Assembly: GCA_044361535.1 (NCBI GenBank)
Contig: JBIKIQ010000007.1
Location: 62,001 to 126,000, forward strand
Length of the DNA stretch: 64,000 bases
Source: UBA952 sp044361535
GTDB lineage: Bacteria; Bacteroidota; Bacteroidia; Flavobacteriales_D; Crocinitomicaceae
Direction of reading: 5' to 3'
Part shown: one piece after another, positions 7,046 through 16,425 of the stretch
How positions within the stretch are numbered: position 1 is the first letter of the stretch
Layout of the letters: every line of letters begins with the position of its first letter
The notes under the pieces: generated by a model
Told to the model about the DNA's origin: nothing
The model's database searches: none
Seen by the model: only the letters and a program-made list of their open reading frames with translations
Program-made: the position numbers and the translations under genes

Positions 7046-9634
7046 TTATCTAATTAATGTCAAAAAACCATGCCCTGAAAACTCTTTGCCATTAAATGCC
7101 TTTGCTTGGTATGAATAGAAATAGGTCCCATCTGTAACTTCGTCTCCGTTCGGCGTTCTTCCATTCCAACTTTCAGAAATCCCATTCAATTTAGAAACTT
7201 CATTTCCCCACCGATTTAAAATTATAACTTCCAAATCACTAACGTTTTGAGTAAAAATAAACCATTCATCATTTGTTCCATCGCCATTTGGAGTTAGGAC
7301 ATTTGGAATGTTAAGTATGGGATCGGCAGGTGAATTAACTTGAATAAGACTTGAAATAGAATCAGTACATAAACCGTTGGATGCAATTAACCAAACTGTA
7401 TACTCACCTGGATTTAAAAATGTATTAGAAACATTCGACAAATTTGTCGTGCTATTTTCGTTTTCATCACCGTAACTCCAAACAAAAGACGTTGCATTTG
7501 AACTTGAATTTGAGAAAGTAACCAGCAATGGTGCAGTTCCAGAATTTACATCCGAAGAAAATTGAGCATTGGGAATTGGAACGAGCGTAACAATTATCGA
7601 ATCAGTGGCTTCACATCCATTTATATCTGTTCCTGTTACATAATAAACTTGTGATTGAAAAGGTATAAAGGATTGGCCATTTTGAATGCTATTTGACCAA
7701 GAATATTGATTTCCTCCGTTAGCACTTAATTCTATTGACGAACCTTCACAAATTGTTACATTATTTCCTGCTTCAATAATTGGTGTAGCAAAAACTTGAA
7801 CTGTCATAGAAGTGGTTGAAGAACATTGTCCTGCGGAAGGAGTAAAAGTATAGGTAGTTGTATTGGAATTATTAATTGAAGGAGACCAAGTTCCAGTGAT
7901 TCCATTGCTAGAAATTGCGGGGAGTATAATATTGTCACCTGCACAAATCGGCTCTTGAACTGGGAATACCGGGGCAAGAAAGGGATTCACTGTTATTGCC
8001 ATAGATGCATTGTTGGCGCATTGTCCTGGATTTGAAACAAACACATAAGTATTTGTACCGATTGCTCCGGTATTAATTCCTGGAGGTCCCCAAACACCAG
8101 TTATTCCATCCACGGATGTATTAGGGAAAGAAGGTGCAACGCTACCTTGACAAAATGGGCCTATTTGATTGAAAGTTGGAGTTACAGGGGGAGTAACATT
8201 AATTGTCATTGAAGCAGAAGTAGCACATTGACCGGAGTTCGGTGTGAATGTGTAGGTTGTTGTAGTTGAATTATTAATTGCTGGAGACCAAGTTCCTGAT
8301 ATACCTTCACTTGATGAAGATGGAAGTGCAATTGACCCACCTTGACAAATTGCGGATATCTGCGTGAATGATGGAGTTAAGCCATTTGATACTACTACTG
8401 TCATTGTTGTTGGGGTAGCACACTGACCAGCATTGGGAGTAAAGGTATAAGTGGTAGTAGTTGAATTGTTTATTGCGGGCGACCAAGTTCCTGAAATACC
8501 ATTATTGGAAGTTGTAGGTAGTGTAAATACACCCCCGGAACAAATTGGAGGTATTTGAGTGAAAGTTGGTGTTATTGTAGCTGACGAAGAGTTTATTGTC
8601 GCAAAAACCGTGTCAATGCAATTGATTGATGATGAAACAATACAAGAATAGTTTCCAGGACAAAGATTACTTGCCGTTGCCATATTTTGTCCAATTGACG
8701 AATTAGATGCATCTACCCATTGAAAGGAATAACCTGGTATTGATCCAATTACTGTAACGCTTGCAGAGCCATTACATTCACAGTTATCCGCACTAATATT
8801 TATAGATAAGGTAGCATTTAAAGGTCCTGCGCAATTATTTGTTAAGCTCTGAATATATGTTGCATTGGCCGCATTATTGGGTAATCCTGGTGATTGGTTA
8901 TCTGGAGCTGAGCATGTGCCAACGATCCAATTTGATTGATTTGATGGGTCGTTATTCAACACATTTCCGAAATAATACACAGTATTTGTTGCTGAAGTAC
9001 CGAAGTAAATAATGTTATTGACATTGTTGTTTACCCAACTAACACCATTTACGGGCATTGTTAAATTTGACGGGTCATAAACCTGAAAAGAATCTCCTCC
9101 ATTGGCCATTGAAATTGGTCCCCACGAGCCACCTGGTAACCACCCGGACGTAGGGTAGGAGGTGTTTGTTGTTGTTGGCGATACAGTTTGATTTTCAAAT
9201 AAGGTGGATGAAATCGGTAATACAAGACGACAATTTCCATCGGTTATTGAATTATCAATAGATGGTACAGCCGCATTCAAATCTTGATTGTTATAAACCA
9301 GAATAAGTGTGCCAATTGGTATACATTGCCAAAAAGAATTATTTGAAAAACGTACTGCGCCTGCAGCAATTCCAATTCCAGATCCACCTCCACCTGTGAA
9401 ATACCCATTGTTATCATCAATAACCCAGCCTCTTAAATCGAGACAGTAATTTGAACATTGATAAGGGCCATTTCCGGGTACAACTAAAAATTCAACATAT
9501 TCCTTATTGCCCGAAGGTCCTTGGGATAACTCATTAATTACCAATGATTGACTATAAAACGAACTGAAAGTGGTAAAGATTGTAAAAAAGAATATAAAAC
9601 AGCGGTACACAAAACAATTATTGAAAAATTTCAT
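7046..9634 (-). CDS. Large secreted type-B (gliding-associated tail) repeat protein with lamin-tail-like N-domain
   Basis: An 862-residue extracellular protein. Domains in order: signal peptide (about 1-29, ending FYSQ); a lamin-tail-like domain (about 30-250, starting LVINELSQGPSGNKEYVEFLV, with GWVIDDNNG); a Cys-containing SprB-like segment (about 265-350); four tandem Ig-like repeats (about 355-616); a 'EAGNNVTICEGSSIELSA' segment; a PKD domain (about 690-770, VWSYGDENENSTT); and the gliding-motility C-terminal domain (IPNVLTPNGDGTNDEW ... GFLTLIR). The C-terminal domain directs type IX secretion by the type-B route (family knowledge). It probably works in adhesion or surface display. The ligand is unknown. 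Confidence 0.88.
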   Translation of the reverse strand: MKFFNNCFVYRCFIFFFTIFTTFSSFYSQSLVINELSQGPSGNKEYVEFLVVPGNGPYQCSNYCLDLRGWVIDDNNGYFTGGGGSGIGIAAGAVRFSNNSFWQCIPIGTLILVYNNQDLNAAVPSIDNSITDGNCRLVLPISSTLFENQTVSPTTTNTSYPTSGWLPGGSWGPISMANGGDSFQVYDPSNLTMPVNGVSWVNNNVNNIIYFGTSATNTVYYFGNVLNNDPSNQSNWIVGTCSAPDNQSPGLPNNAANATYIQSLTNNCAGPLNATLSINISADNCECNGSASVTVIGSIPGYSFQWVDASNSSIGQNMATASNLCPGNYSCIVSSSINCIDTVFATINSSSATITPTFTQIPPICSGGVFTLPTTSNNGISGTWSPAINNSTTTTYTFTPNAGQCATPTTMTVVVSNGLTPSFTQISAICQGGSIALPSSSSEGISGTWSPAINNSTTTTYTFTPNSGQCATSASMTINVTPPVTPTFNQIGPFCQGSVAPSFPNTSVDGITGVWGPPGINTGAIGTNTYVFVSNPGQCANNASMAITVNPFLAPVFPVQEPICAGDNIILPAISSNGITGTWSPSINNSNTTTYTFTPSAGQCSSTTSMTVQVFATPIIEAGNNVTICEGSSIELSANGGNQYSWSNSIQNGQSFIPFQSQVYYVTGTDINGCEATDSIIVTLVPIPNAQFSSDVNSGTAPLLVTFSNSSSNATSFVWSYGDENENSTTNLSNVSNTFLNPGEYTVWLIASNGLCTDSISSLIQVNSPADPILNIPNVLTPNGDGTNDEWFIFTQNVSDLEVIILNRWGNEVSKLNGISESWNGRTPNGDEVTDGTYFYSYQAKAFNGKEFSGHGFLTLIR
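7785..8572 (-). repeat. Four tandem ~65-70-residue Ig-like repeats in the type-B protein
   Basis: Four consecutive units share the pattern 'TPTF.QI..ICQGG...LP..S..GI(S/T)GTWSP.INNS.TTTYTFTP..GQCA....MT'. Units 1 and 2 are the most alike; unit 3 is the most divergent (GVWGPPGINTGAIGTNTYVF). This points to recent internal duplication with drift. Confidence 0.85.
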
Positions 9635-9845
9635 GGTGCAAATGTCGTATCTTTATGATTAACTTCTATTAATTAAATATTAAAAAAAGATAATTTTAAG
9701 CATACTAAAATTTAGAATAATATTGATTTATTTTGGATAGATTATTCTTATACAAAGAATCTCGTTTTATACGTAAGAAAATTTCTTTATAAAAATTTAA
9801 TATTGTTTTTTTCTTTAATCAATTATAGAATTGCAGTTTTGTAAT

Positions 9846-11888
9846 ATGGATATATTAAACCGTGAATTGAGTTGGCTTTCTTTTAATGAAAGAGTTTTAC
9901 AAGAAGCTATGGACCCAACTGTTCCTTTAGTGGAACGTATTCGATTTTTAGGTATTTACTCCAATAACATGGATGAGTTTTATCGGGTGAGAGTTGCCAA
10001 TGTAAGGAGGATGACTATCTTAAAGAAACAGAAAATTGATGGGTTTAAAGGAAGTGCCTCTGATCTCTATCGTTCAATCAGAGAGGAGGTTTTAAGGCAA
10101 CAGAAAAAATTTGAATCTGCTTTTGAGGTAATTTCTGACGAATTTAAGGAACATTCAATTTTTTTTAATAATGAACATACAGTAGACGAAAAACACAAAT
10201 CCGAACTTAAACTTTTTTATCAGGATAAGCTGAAACATTCCATTTTTCCGATTATTTTGGATAAAAAAAATACTTTCCCTAAGCTTCGTGATTATGCGAT
10301 TTATCTTGCTGTGAAAATGATTGAACCTAATCATAAATCAAGGTATGCACTTATTCAAATACCCAATGATATCGCACGTTATTATGTCTTAAAGGAAAAA
10401 GGAAAAACGAATATTATTCTAATTGACGATATTATTCGACTTCAATTAAAAGATGTTTTCTCCATCTTTAAACCTCAAGAAATCAGCGCTTTTACATTTA
10501 AATTCACTCGAGATGCTGAATTAGATTTAGATGATGATTTAAGTCTTCCATTTATAGAGAAAATTCAAAAAAGTTTAAAAGACCGCAAAAAAGGAGATCC
10601 AGTTCGTTTTGTTTATGATGAAGAGATGCCAGATGATTTATTGGCCTTTTTATTGAAATCATTACACCTTAAGGAAGGGGTAAATACAATTCCAGGTGGA
10701 CGATATCACAATAACAAAGATCTCATGTCTTTTCCAGATTTTGGAAATAAAAAGTTTTTATATCCTAATCAACCACCAAGTGAACGTCAAGATTTGAAAT
10801 CTGAAAATGGAATTATTCAAAGTATATTAAAAAAGGATGTTTTGCTTCATTTTCCTTATCAAAAGTTTGACTATGTGATTGATTTACTTCGTGAATCAGC
10901 TCTAGATCCAAAGGTGAAATCTATCAAAATAAATATTTATCGTGTTGCTAAAAACTCGGATATTATGAATGCCCTATTAGCAGCAGTATTTAATGGAAAG
11001 GATGTGACTGTTGTTTTTGAATTACAAGCGCGTTTTGATGAGGAAAATAATTTGTATTGGAGTAATCGATTAAAAGAATTTGGAGCTAGAGTAATCTACG
11101 GAGTTCCTACCCTCAAAGTACATTCTAAGTTGTTGCAAATTGAACGATTAAAAGACGGAAAAGAACAGTACATTACTTACATAGGAACGGGTAATTTTAA
11201 CGAACGAACATCAAATATTTATGTTGATTTAGCCTATTTAACATCGAAACAAGTTATTGCCAATGAAGTTAAAAAAGTATTTCGACTTCTAGAGAATAAC
11301 TTAGAAAGAGGTGTTTTTAGAAATTTACTTGTTTCACCTTTTAATTCAAGAAGAAAAATACTATCATTAATTGATCAGGAGATTTCAAATGTTAAAAAGA
11401 AAAATAAAGGATCTATTCGAATCAAAATTAATAATCTAACTGATATTAAGCTCATTGAAAAACTTTACGAAGCTAGTCAAGCCGGAGTGAAAATTGAGAT
11501 GATAATCAGAGGTATTTGTTGCTTGAAGCCTGGCATAAAAGGTTTGAGTGAAAACATTACCGTTATCAGTATCATAGATCGTTATCTTGAACATGCACGG
11601 TTTATGATTTTTGAGAATAATAACAATCCTGTTTATATTTTAACCAGTGCTGATTTCATGGAAAGAAATATGGACAATCGAATTGAAGTAGGAGTAATTA
11701 TCAAAGAGAAAGCAATTCAAGATGAAATAGATACAATTTTTGATTTTCAATGGAGAGGGAGTGTCAAAGCCCGCTTAATTACAGCAGATCTTAAAAATCG
11801 ATACCGCAAACGAAATCTGCCACCATTTCATGCTCAAGTAGAATTGTACAAGTATTATCTCGAGAAATCATTTGAAAAAATAGAATAA
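9846..11888 (+). CDS. ppk1: Polyphosphate kinase 1
   Basis: Makes long-chain polyphosphate from ATP, reversibly, through a phosphohistidine. The 680-residue protein begins MDILNRELSWLSFNERVL, the canonical PPK1 N-terminus, which fixes ATG 9846 over an in-frame TTG at 9831. The catalytic His is His426 in VHSKLL, and the second conserved His is His583 in DRYLEHAR. The four-domain length fits the family (about 690). A promoter-like TAGAATTG box lies at 9826-9833. A Ppx/GppA phosphatase gene follows 162 bases downstream, so synthesis and breakdown of polyphosphate are neighbours here. Confidence 0.96.
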   Translation: MDILNRELSWLSFNERVLQEAMDPTVPLVERIRFLGIYSNNMDEFYRVRVANVRRMTILKKQKIDGFKGSASDLYRSIREEVLRQQKKFESAFEVISDEFKEHSIFFNNEHTVDEKHKSELKLFYQDKLKHSIFPIILDKKNTFPKLRDYAIYLAVKMIEPNHKSRYALIQIPNDIARYYVLKEKGKTNIILIDDIIRLQLKDVFSIFKPQEISAFTFKFTRDAELDLDDDLSLPFIEKIQKSLKDRKKGDPVRFVYDEEMPDDLLAFLLKSLHLKEGVNTIPGGRYHNNKDLMSFPDFGNKKFLYPNQPPSERQDLKSENGIIQSILKKDVLLHFPYQKFDYVIDLLRESALDPKVKSIKINIYRVAKNSDIMNALLAAVFNGKDVTVVFELQARFDEENNLYWSNRLKEFGARVIYGVPTLKVHSKLLQIERLKDGKEQYITYIGTGNFNERTSNIYVDLAYLTSKQVIANEVKKVFRLLENNLERGVFRNLLVSPFNSRRKILSLIDQEISNVKKKNKGSIRIKINNLTDIKLIEKLYEASQAGVKIEMIIRGICCLKPGIKGLSENITVISIIDRYLEHARFMIFENNNNPVYILTSADFMERNMDNRIEVGVIIKEKAIQDEIDTIFDFQWRGSVKARLITADLKNRYRKRNLPPFHAQVELYKYYLEKSFEKIE

Positions 11889-11976
11889 TTATGTATTTGA
11901 ATCATCGACAGATTGCAAAACATACTGGAATTTAATATCTCTGTCTAATGTCTTGAATAAACTCGTTCTCAATTTT

Positions 11977-11984
11977 TATATTTG
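11977..11984 (+). promoter_or_regulatory. Candidate -7 promoter element for the first Ppx/GppA gene
   Basis: TATATTTG matches TAnnTTTG; a TTG lies at 11953-11955, giving a spacing of 21 rather than 19. It sits 66 bases before the ATG at 12051, so ppx need not depend on the ppk1 transcript. Confidence 0.45.
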
Positions 11985-12050
11985 CGACACTTAAATCGAA
12001 ATGAAATTAATCGTAATACATTTGAATTTTAACTTTTACTGAGTATTAAA

Positions 12051-12929
12051 ATGAAATTTGGAGCCATAGATATTGGAACTAATGCAGCAAGATTGTTGAT
12101 TGGAGAAGTTTGTCAAAGTGAAGATCATAATTACGTAAAAAAGATTTCTTACACACGAATTCCGCTTCGATTGGGAGAGGATGTTTTTGAAATTGGTAAA
12201 ATCTCAAAAGAAAAATCAAAACACACACTTGATACAATTAAAGCATTCAAATTGATTGCTAAAATATTTGAAGTGAATAGGATAAGAGCAGTTGCAACAT
12301 CTGCTATGAGAGAAGCAGCTAACTCTGAAAAAATCATTAAAAAAGTAGAAGAAAAAACAGGGATTGCAATTGAAGTAATTTCTGGTCAAGAGGAAGCAGA
12401 TTTGATTTTTGGAACGTTTTTACTCCTTGATTTTGATAAAGAAAATCCTTTTGTTGTTATTGATGTAGGGGGAGGTAGTACCGAAATTAGTTTTTTCAAT
12501 TCTGGAAAAAAGGTGGCTTCAAAATCATTTGAGGTTGGTACGATTCGTCTTCTAAAGCGAAAAGTGGAAGAAGTTGTTTGGCAAAATATTGAAAATTGGT
12601 TAAAGGAAAATATTCCTCAAAATGATAAAATGCTTCTATTCGGAACAGGAGGTAACATCAATAAAATTCATAAAATTCTAGGATGCAAAGATGATGAACA
12701 AGTCTCTTCCAAAAATATTAAAAAGTTGTATAAGTCACTTTCACCTTTAAGTGTTGAGGATCGTATTGATTTATTTCATCTTAAACCGGATAGAGCCGAT
12801 GTTATTGTGCCTGCAATTGAAATCTATTTGTTTATCATGGAAAAAATCGGATTGCATAAAATTGGCGTCCCAAAAATTGGACTTTCTGATGGTATGATTT
12901 ATAAGATGTTTTTGGAGTCGACGGAGTAG
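12051..12929 (+). CDS. Ppx/GppA-family phosphatase (exopolyphosphatase), copy 1
   Basis: Actin-fold phosphatase, 292 residues, about 300 being the length of the short single-module Ppx/GppA form. The first phosphate motif AIDIGTNAARLLI (5-17) and the second, VIDVGGGSTEI (about 140-150), form the nucleotide/phosphate cleft; the TSAMREA motif is also present. It probably removes terminal phosphate from polyphosphate, or hydrolyses pppGpp; sequence does not separate these. Position next to ppk1 favours polyphosphate. A second, distant paralogue is at 26786-27685. Confidence 0.87.
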   Translation: MKFGAIDIGTNAARLLIGEVCQSEDHNYVKKISYTRIPLRLGEDVFEIGKISKEKSKHTLDTIKAFKLIAKIFEVNRIRAVATSAMREAANSEKIIKKVEEKTGIAIEVISGQEEADLIFGTFLLLDFDKENPFVVIDVGGGSTEISFFNSGKKVASKSFEVGTIRLLKRKVEEVVWQNIENWLKENIPQNDKMLLFGTGGNINKIHKILGCKDDEQVSSKNIKKLYKSLSPLSVEDRIDLFHLKPDRADVIVPAIEIYLFIMEKIGLHKIGVPKIGLSDGMIYKMFLESTE

Positions 12930-12998
12930 GATAATCCTTTTATTATTTGAGTCAGCCAAGTTATATTCAAATCGAGATATATTTAATATCCCGTCTGT

Positions 12999-14060
12999 TT
13001 AATCAATCTTAATTTCTTTCGCCCGTTTCGCATAAAATCCATTACCATTTACAATTTCATTTTTTAATGCATTTGCTTTTTCGTATTCATTTGACTGAAT
13101 GTAACTGAGTAATAAAAACCAGTCACTCTCTTCCCTGAAATTTATAAATGAACTTTTTCTTGCACGTTCAAAAAATGAAATACATTCTTTAAATTTTTTT
13201 TGTTCAAAAAAACAAAGTCCGCCATAAAATAAGGCATTAATGTCATCCGGATAGGTATTTAAGATTGCATTGAAATTTTCCAATGCCAAGGTATATGTTT
13301 TCTTATCAAATAACTTCATTGTTTCTTTTAAATAACTGAAATAGTTGTATTCAATCTCTTGATTTTCAGAAATTAACTGGTTTTTTTCTACAGAGTTGGC
13401 AGGAGTTCCATTGGCTAGACTTAGTGCATCTAAAGGTTTGGTTACGCCTTTACGATAATTTCGGTAATCAAGTGTTTTATAATCTAATATAAAAACTTCT
13501 AAACCTTGTTTTCCAATTAATGTATTGGTATTATTCTTTGAAATTACTTTGGCATTTAAAGGGGACATTTTATTGACTTCAAGTTCTTGTGGACTGCTGT
13601 TTGAATTCACAATTTCATTACTGTTGATTAGCGATGAAGTAGCCTTTTTGTTTAAACTTAATTCTTCATTTTGGCGGTATTCAATTTGTTGAAAATTATC
13701 AGATTTAATGTCCTTGCTCGGAGGTGTTTGTTTAATAGTTTTTTCTTTTTGATTAATAGACTTTAAATTATTGCTTTGAGTTCTGGACTCCTTATCTCTT
13801 GATGGAATTAAAAAGTAGATACAACTCATTCCAATAAGAATGAATAGTGCAGTGAATAACCAATTGTTTAGTTTAAACCGCGTTTTGTGGTGTTTTTGAT
13901 CAAGCTTCTGAAAATCAGATGATATAATTTCTGAATTAAGAAGACCATCAACTACGTCTTTATCAAATCCATCAAAAGAATTATTTTCTAGAATTGAATT
14001 TCTGATTTCATGATTATCAGAATGTAAAAAAGAGTTTATTTTCTTATTTGTAAGTTTCAT
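12999..14060 (-). CDS. Single-pass membrane protein with C-terminal TPR-like region, sigma-factor partner
   Basis: A 353-residue protein with an N-terminal cytoplasmic segment (1-65), one transmembrane helix (about 66-86, NWLFTALFILIGMSCIYFLI), a long low-complexity polar periplasmic linker (about 90-230) and a C-terminal TPR-like region (about 235-340: ALENFNAILNTYPDDINALFYGGLCFFEQKKFKECISFFERA). Its ATG overlaps the sigma-factor stop (ATGA, 14057-14060), so it is translationally coupled. The layout suggests an anti-sigma or sensor for the ECF factor, but I see no recognisable zinc-binding anti-sigma motif, so this is inference. Confidence 0.75.
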   Translation of the reverse strand: MKLTNKKINSFLHSDNHEIRNSILENNSFDGFDKDVVDGLLNSEIISSDFQKLDQKHHKTRFKLNNWLFTALFILIGMSCIYFLIPSRDKESRTQSNNLKSINQKEKTIKQTPPSKDIKSDNFQQIEYRQNEELSLNKKATSSLINSNEIVNSNSSPQELEVNKMSPLNAKVISKNNTNTLIGKQGLEVFILDYKTLDYRNYRKGVTKPLDALSLANGTPANSVEKNQLISENQEIEYNYFSYLKETMKLFDKKTYTLALENFNAILNTYPDDINALFYGGLCFFEQKKFKECISFFERARKSSFINFREESDWFLLLSYIQSNEYEKANALKNEIVNGNGFYAKRAKEIKID

Positions 14061-14650
14061 ATTTCATTGAGATTAACTCCATTTTTCTCTAGTTTTACTT
14101 TAAGCATTCGTTTCCCATTTTGAATGGCACTTTTCACTGAATTCAGGGATAGCTGTAATAACTCAGCGATTTCTACGTAGGATTTGTTTTCAAGGTAAAA
14201 CAATTGAATGCATTTTTGCTGTTCAGATTTTAGTCCCGCTAGAGTTTTTTCTAAGTCGACAATAATTTTCTCTCTTGTGACATGAAAATCTTCTTTATCG
14301 ATTTCGGAGCAAGCATTTTCTAGGTGCTCTATTGAAACGGTATGACTAATTTTTTTTGTTTTTCTCAACTGCATAAGACAATCATTTTTAATTGTAGTAT
14401 GCAACCATGATTTAAAGTTTTGTATATCGTGTTTTTGAAGTTTACTGCCTAGGGTCTCAAATAGATTCATTACAACGTCTTCAGCATCCTCCCTGTTTTT
14501 CATATATTTGAACGCTATGGCTAAAAGTAAATGACCATAGCGAGAATAGAAAATATCAAGAATAAAATTAACACCCTCTTTTTTATATAAAAGAATCAAA
14601 TCTTCATCTGATAATGAGTTGTACTTTTTTCTATTTAAAAAACTAAACAA
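14057..14650 (-). CDS. ECF-type RNA polymerase sigma factor
   Basis: A 197-residue sigma-70 factor with region 2 (LLLAIAFKYMKNREDAEDVVMNLFETLG, about 42-70) and region 4 HTH (LEKTLAGLKSEQQKCIQLFYLENKSYVEIAELLQLSLNSVKSAI, about 132-175); residues here are quoted as two separate motifs, ending in KSAIQNGKRML. The only plausible start is a TTG at 14650: an in-frame stop lies three codons upstream and the next Met is inside region 2. An imperfect -7 box (TATCTTGC, one T short) is at about 14672-14679. It forms a two-gene unit with the membrane TPR protein. Confidence 0.9.
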   Translation of the reverse strand: MFSFLNRKKYNSLSDEDLILLYKKEGVNFILDIFYSRYGHLLLAIAFKYMKNREDAEDVVMNLFETLGSKLQKHDIQNFKSWLHTTIKNDCLMQLRKTKKISHTVSIEHLENACSEIDKEDFHVTREKIIVDLEKTLAGLKSEQQKCIQLFYLENKSYVEIAELLQLSLNSVKSAIQNGKRMLKVKLEKNGVNLNEI

Positions 14651-14737
14651 GTTGCTATTTTATTCTAGGATGCAAGATAATTTAATTTTCCATAAAAAAA
14701 ACTGCTTTTTTTGTGTGTGATATTAATTTTGAATTTA

Positions 14738-14745
14738 TAACTTTG
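14738..14745 (+). promoter_or_regulatory. -7 promoter element for the 35-residue membrane peptide
   Basis: TAACTTTG is a perfect TAnnTTTG box ending 13 bases before the ATG at 14759. No TTG at 19-bp spacing. It supports expression of the small gene and perhaps of GH3 downstream. Confidence 0.45.
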
Positions 14746-14758
14746 AAAAAAAATAGTT

Positions 14759-14866
14759 ATGTCAAACAAGAAAGATACATTTTTTGACGAGTCCACTGTA
14801 GCAGTTGGAGTTATTTATACCCTTACTTTGTTGGGTATTCTTATTTCTATTTTAATTTGGGGGTAA
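14759..14866 (+). CDS. Small single-pass membrane protein (35 residues)
   Basis: The reading frame from ATG 14759 to TAA 14866 encodes MSNKKDTFFDESTVAVG followed by a hydrophobic helix (VIYTLTLLGILISILIW, about 18-34) and a final Gly. A short charged N-terminus and one membrane helix is a common design for small regulatory or complex-stabilising subunits; the role is unknown. A perfect -7 box lies 13 bases upstream, and the GH3 gene starts 38 bases downstream. It was too short for ordinary gene-length cutoffs. Confidence 0.6.
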   Translation: MSNKKDTFFDESTVAVGVIYTLTLLGILISILIWG

Positions 14867-14904
14867 TTTATCTCCTAATTAAATAGATTTTCAAGTCATT
14901 CGCT

Positions 14905-16425
14905 ATGCCATTTAATTCAATTTTTTCTTGGCTAATTAAAAAGCGAATTCACCAAATTGATTTATTCAAAAAATATCCTATTGAGGTACAGCAAGAGGTA
15001 TTCTCTAAACTCATTTCATCGGCTATGTATACCGAATTTGGGTTTCAGAATAATTTTTTCAGAATTAAGGATCAAAAAACATTTCAGGAATTTGTTCCAT
15101 TAAGTGATTACAATACTACTAAAAAGTATGTCGATCGACTAATGGCTGGAGATCAAAATATTCTTTGGCCAAGTGATACAAAATGGTTTGCTAAATCTTC
15201 CGGTACAACAGCGGAGAGAAGTAAATTCATACCGGTTACAAAAGAATCTCTTGAAGAATGTCATTACAAAGGAGGAAAGGACTTACTAGCTTTATATTAT
15301 TCGAATTATCCGGGTTGTAAACTATATAACGGCAAACATTTAATCGTTGGTGGAAGTGCTCAAATTAATCCACTCACATCTGATTCTTATTTTGGAGATT
15401 TATCGGCGATTATTGTTAATAATTTGCCTTGGTGGGCCGAAATCAGACGAACTCCATCAAAGGAAATTGCTTTAATGGGGGAGTGGGAAGAAAAAATAGA
15501 AAAGATGGCCCAATCAACAATTAAAGAAAATGTTTTAATTCTAGCAGGAGTTCCAAGTTGGACCATGGTATTAGCAGATAGAGTTTTAGAAATAACAGGA
15601 AAAAAGAATTTAAAAGAGGTTTGGCCAAATCTAGAATTATTTATGCATGGTGGGGTAAGTTTTGAGCCATATCGCGATCATTTTTCACGACTTATACCAG
15701 ATCCTAACATGCATTACGTTGAAACATACAATGCGTCTGAAGGATTTTTTGGAATTCAAGATCAACCACACATAAACGAACTTTTATTAATGTTGGATTA
15801 TGGTATTTACTATGAATTTATTCCAATAGATCAGTTTGATGGGATAGATTCTAAAGTAGTCTTACCCTTGTCGGAAGTTGAATTAAATGTCAATTATGCA
15901 GTTGTGATTTCTACGAATGGGGGGCTTTGGAGATACATTCTAGGAGACACTGTAAAATTTACTTCTAAAGTCCCATATCGTTTTAAAATAACTGGAAGAA
16001 CTAAAAGCTATATCAATACGTTTGGTGAAGAATTGATTGTTGAAAATGCAGATAAAGCAATCGCTTATGCTTGTGAAAAAACCAATGCTACAATTAGAGA
16101 TTATACGGCTGGCCCAATCTACATGGAAGAAGAACGAAGTGGTGGCCATGAATGGGTGATTGAGTTTTCGCAACTTCCTGAAAATAAGGAACGTTTTGAA
16201 TTCCTCTTGGATGAAAAACTGCGGGAAATTAATTCAGATTATGATGCCAAAAGATATAATGATATGATTTTGGCAAAACCAACAGTACATTTTACAGATA
16301 TTGGCACTTTTGATTCTTGGTTGAAAAATAAAGGGAAATTAGGTGGACAGAATAAAATTCCTAGATTATCTAACAATAGGGAGATTTTGGAACAAATATT
16401 GACAATTCTAGTACCGATAAAATGA
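14905..16425 (+). CDS. GH3-family acyl-adenylating protein
   Basis: A 506-residue member of the GH3 family (plant auxin-responsive GH3 fold, ANL adenylate-forming superfamily). The nucleotide-binding motif SSGTTAERSKFIP (about 98-110), the YNASEGFFG motif (about 277-285) and the C-terminal ITGRTKSYINTFGEEL (about 364-379) are diagnostic. Plant GH3 enzymes join acyl acids to amino acids via AMP esters; bacterial members are widespread in Bacteroidota but their substrates are not established. It overlaps the next gene by 4 bases (ATGA) and probably heads a transcript that runs through the secreted protein and possibly the nucleoside kinase. Confidence 0.92.
   Translation: MPFNSIFSWLIKKRIHQIDLFKKYPIEVQQEVFSKLISSAMYTEFGFQNNFFRIKDQKTFQEFVPLSDYNTTKKYVDRLMAGDQNILWPSDTKWFAKSSGTTAERSKFIPVTKESLEECHYKGGKDLLALYYSNYPGCKLYNGKHLIVGGSAQINPLTSDSYFGDLSAIIVNNLPWWAEIRRTPSKEIALMGEWEEKIEKMAQSTIKENVLILAGVPSWTMVLADRVLEITGKKNLKEVWPNLELFMHGGVSFEPYRDHFSRLIPDPNMHYVETYNASEGFFGIQDQPHINELLLMLDYGIYYEFIPIDQFDGIDSKVVLPLSEVELNVNYAVVISTNGGLWRYILGDTVKFTSKVPYRFKITGRTKSYINTFGEELIVENADKAIAYACEKTNATIRDYTAGPIYMEEERSGGHEWVIEFSQLPENKERFEFLLDEKLREINSDYDAKRYNDMILAKPTVHFTDIGTFDSWLKNKGKLGGQNKIPRLSNNREILEQILTILVPIK

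Noticed and set aside
12001..12042. 13-codon frame before the first ppx gene (possible leader peptide)
   Set aside because: Short, no Cys/Trp/Arg-type attenuation pattern and no hairpin pair; chance is likely.
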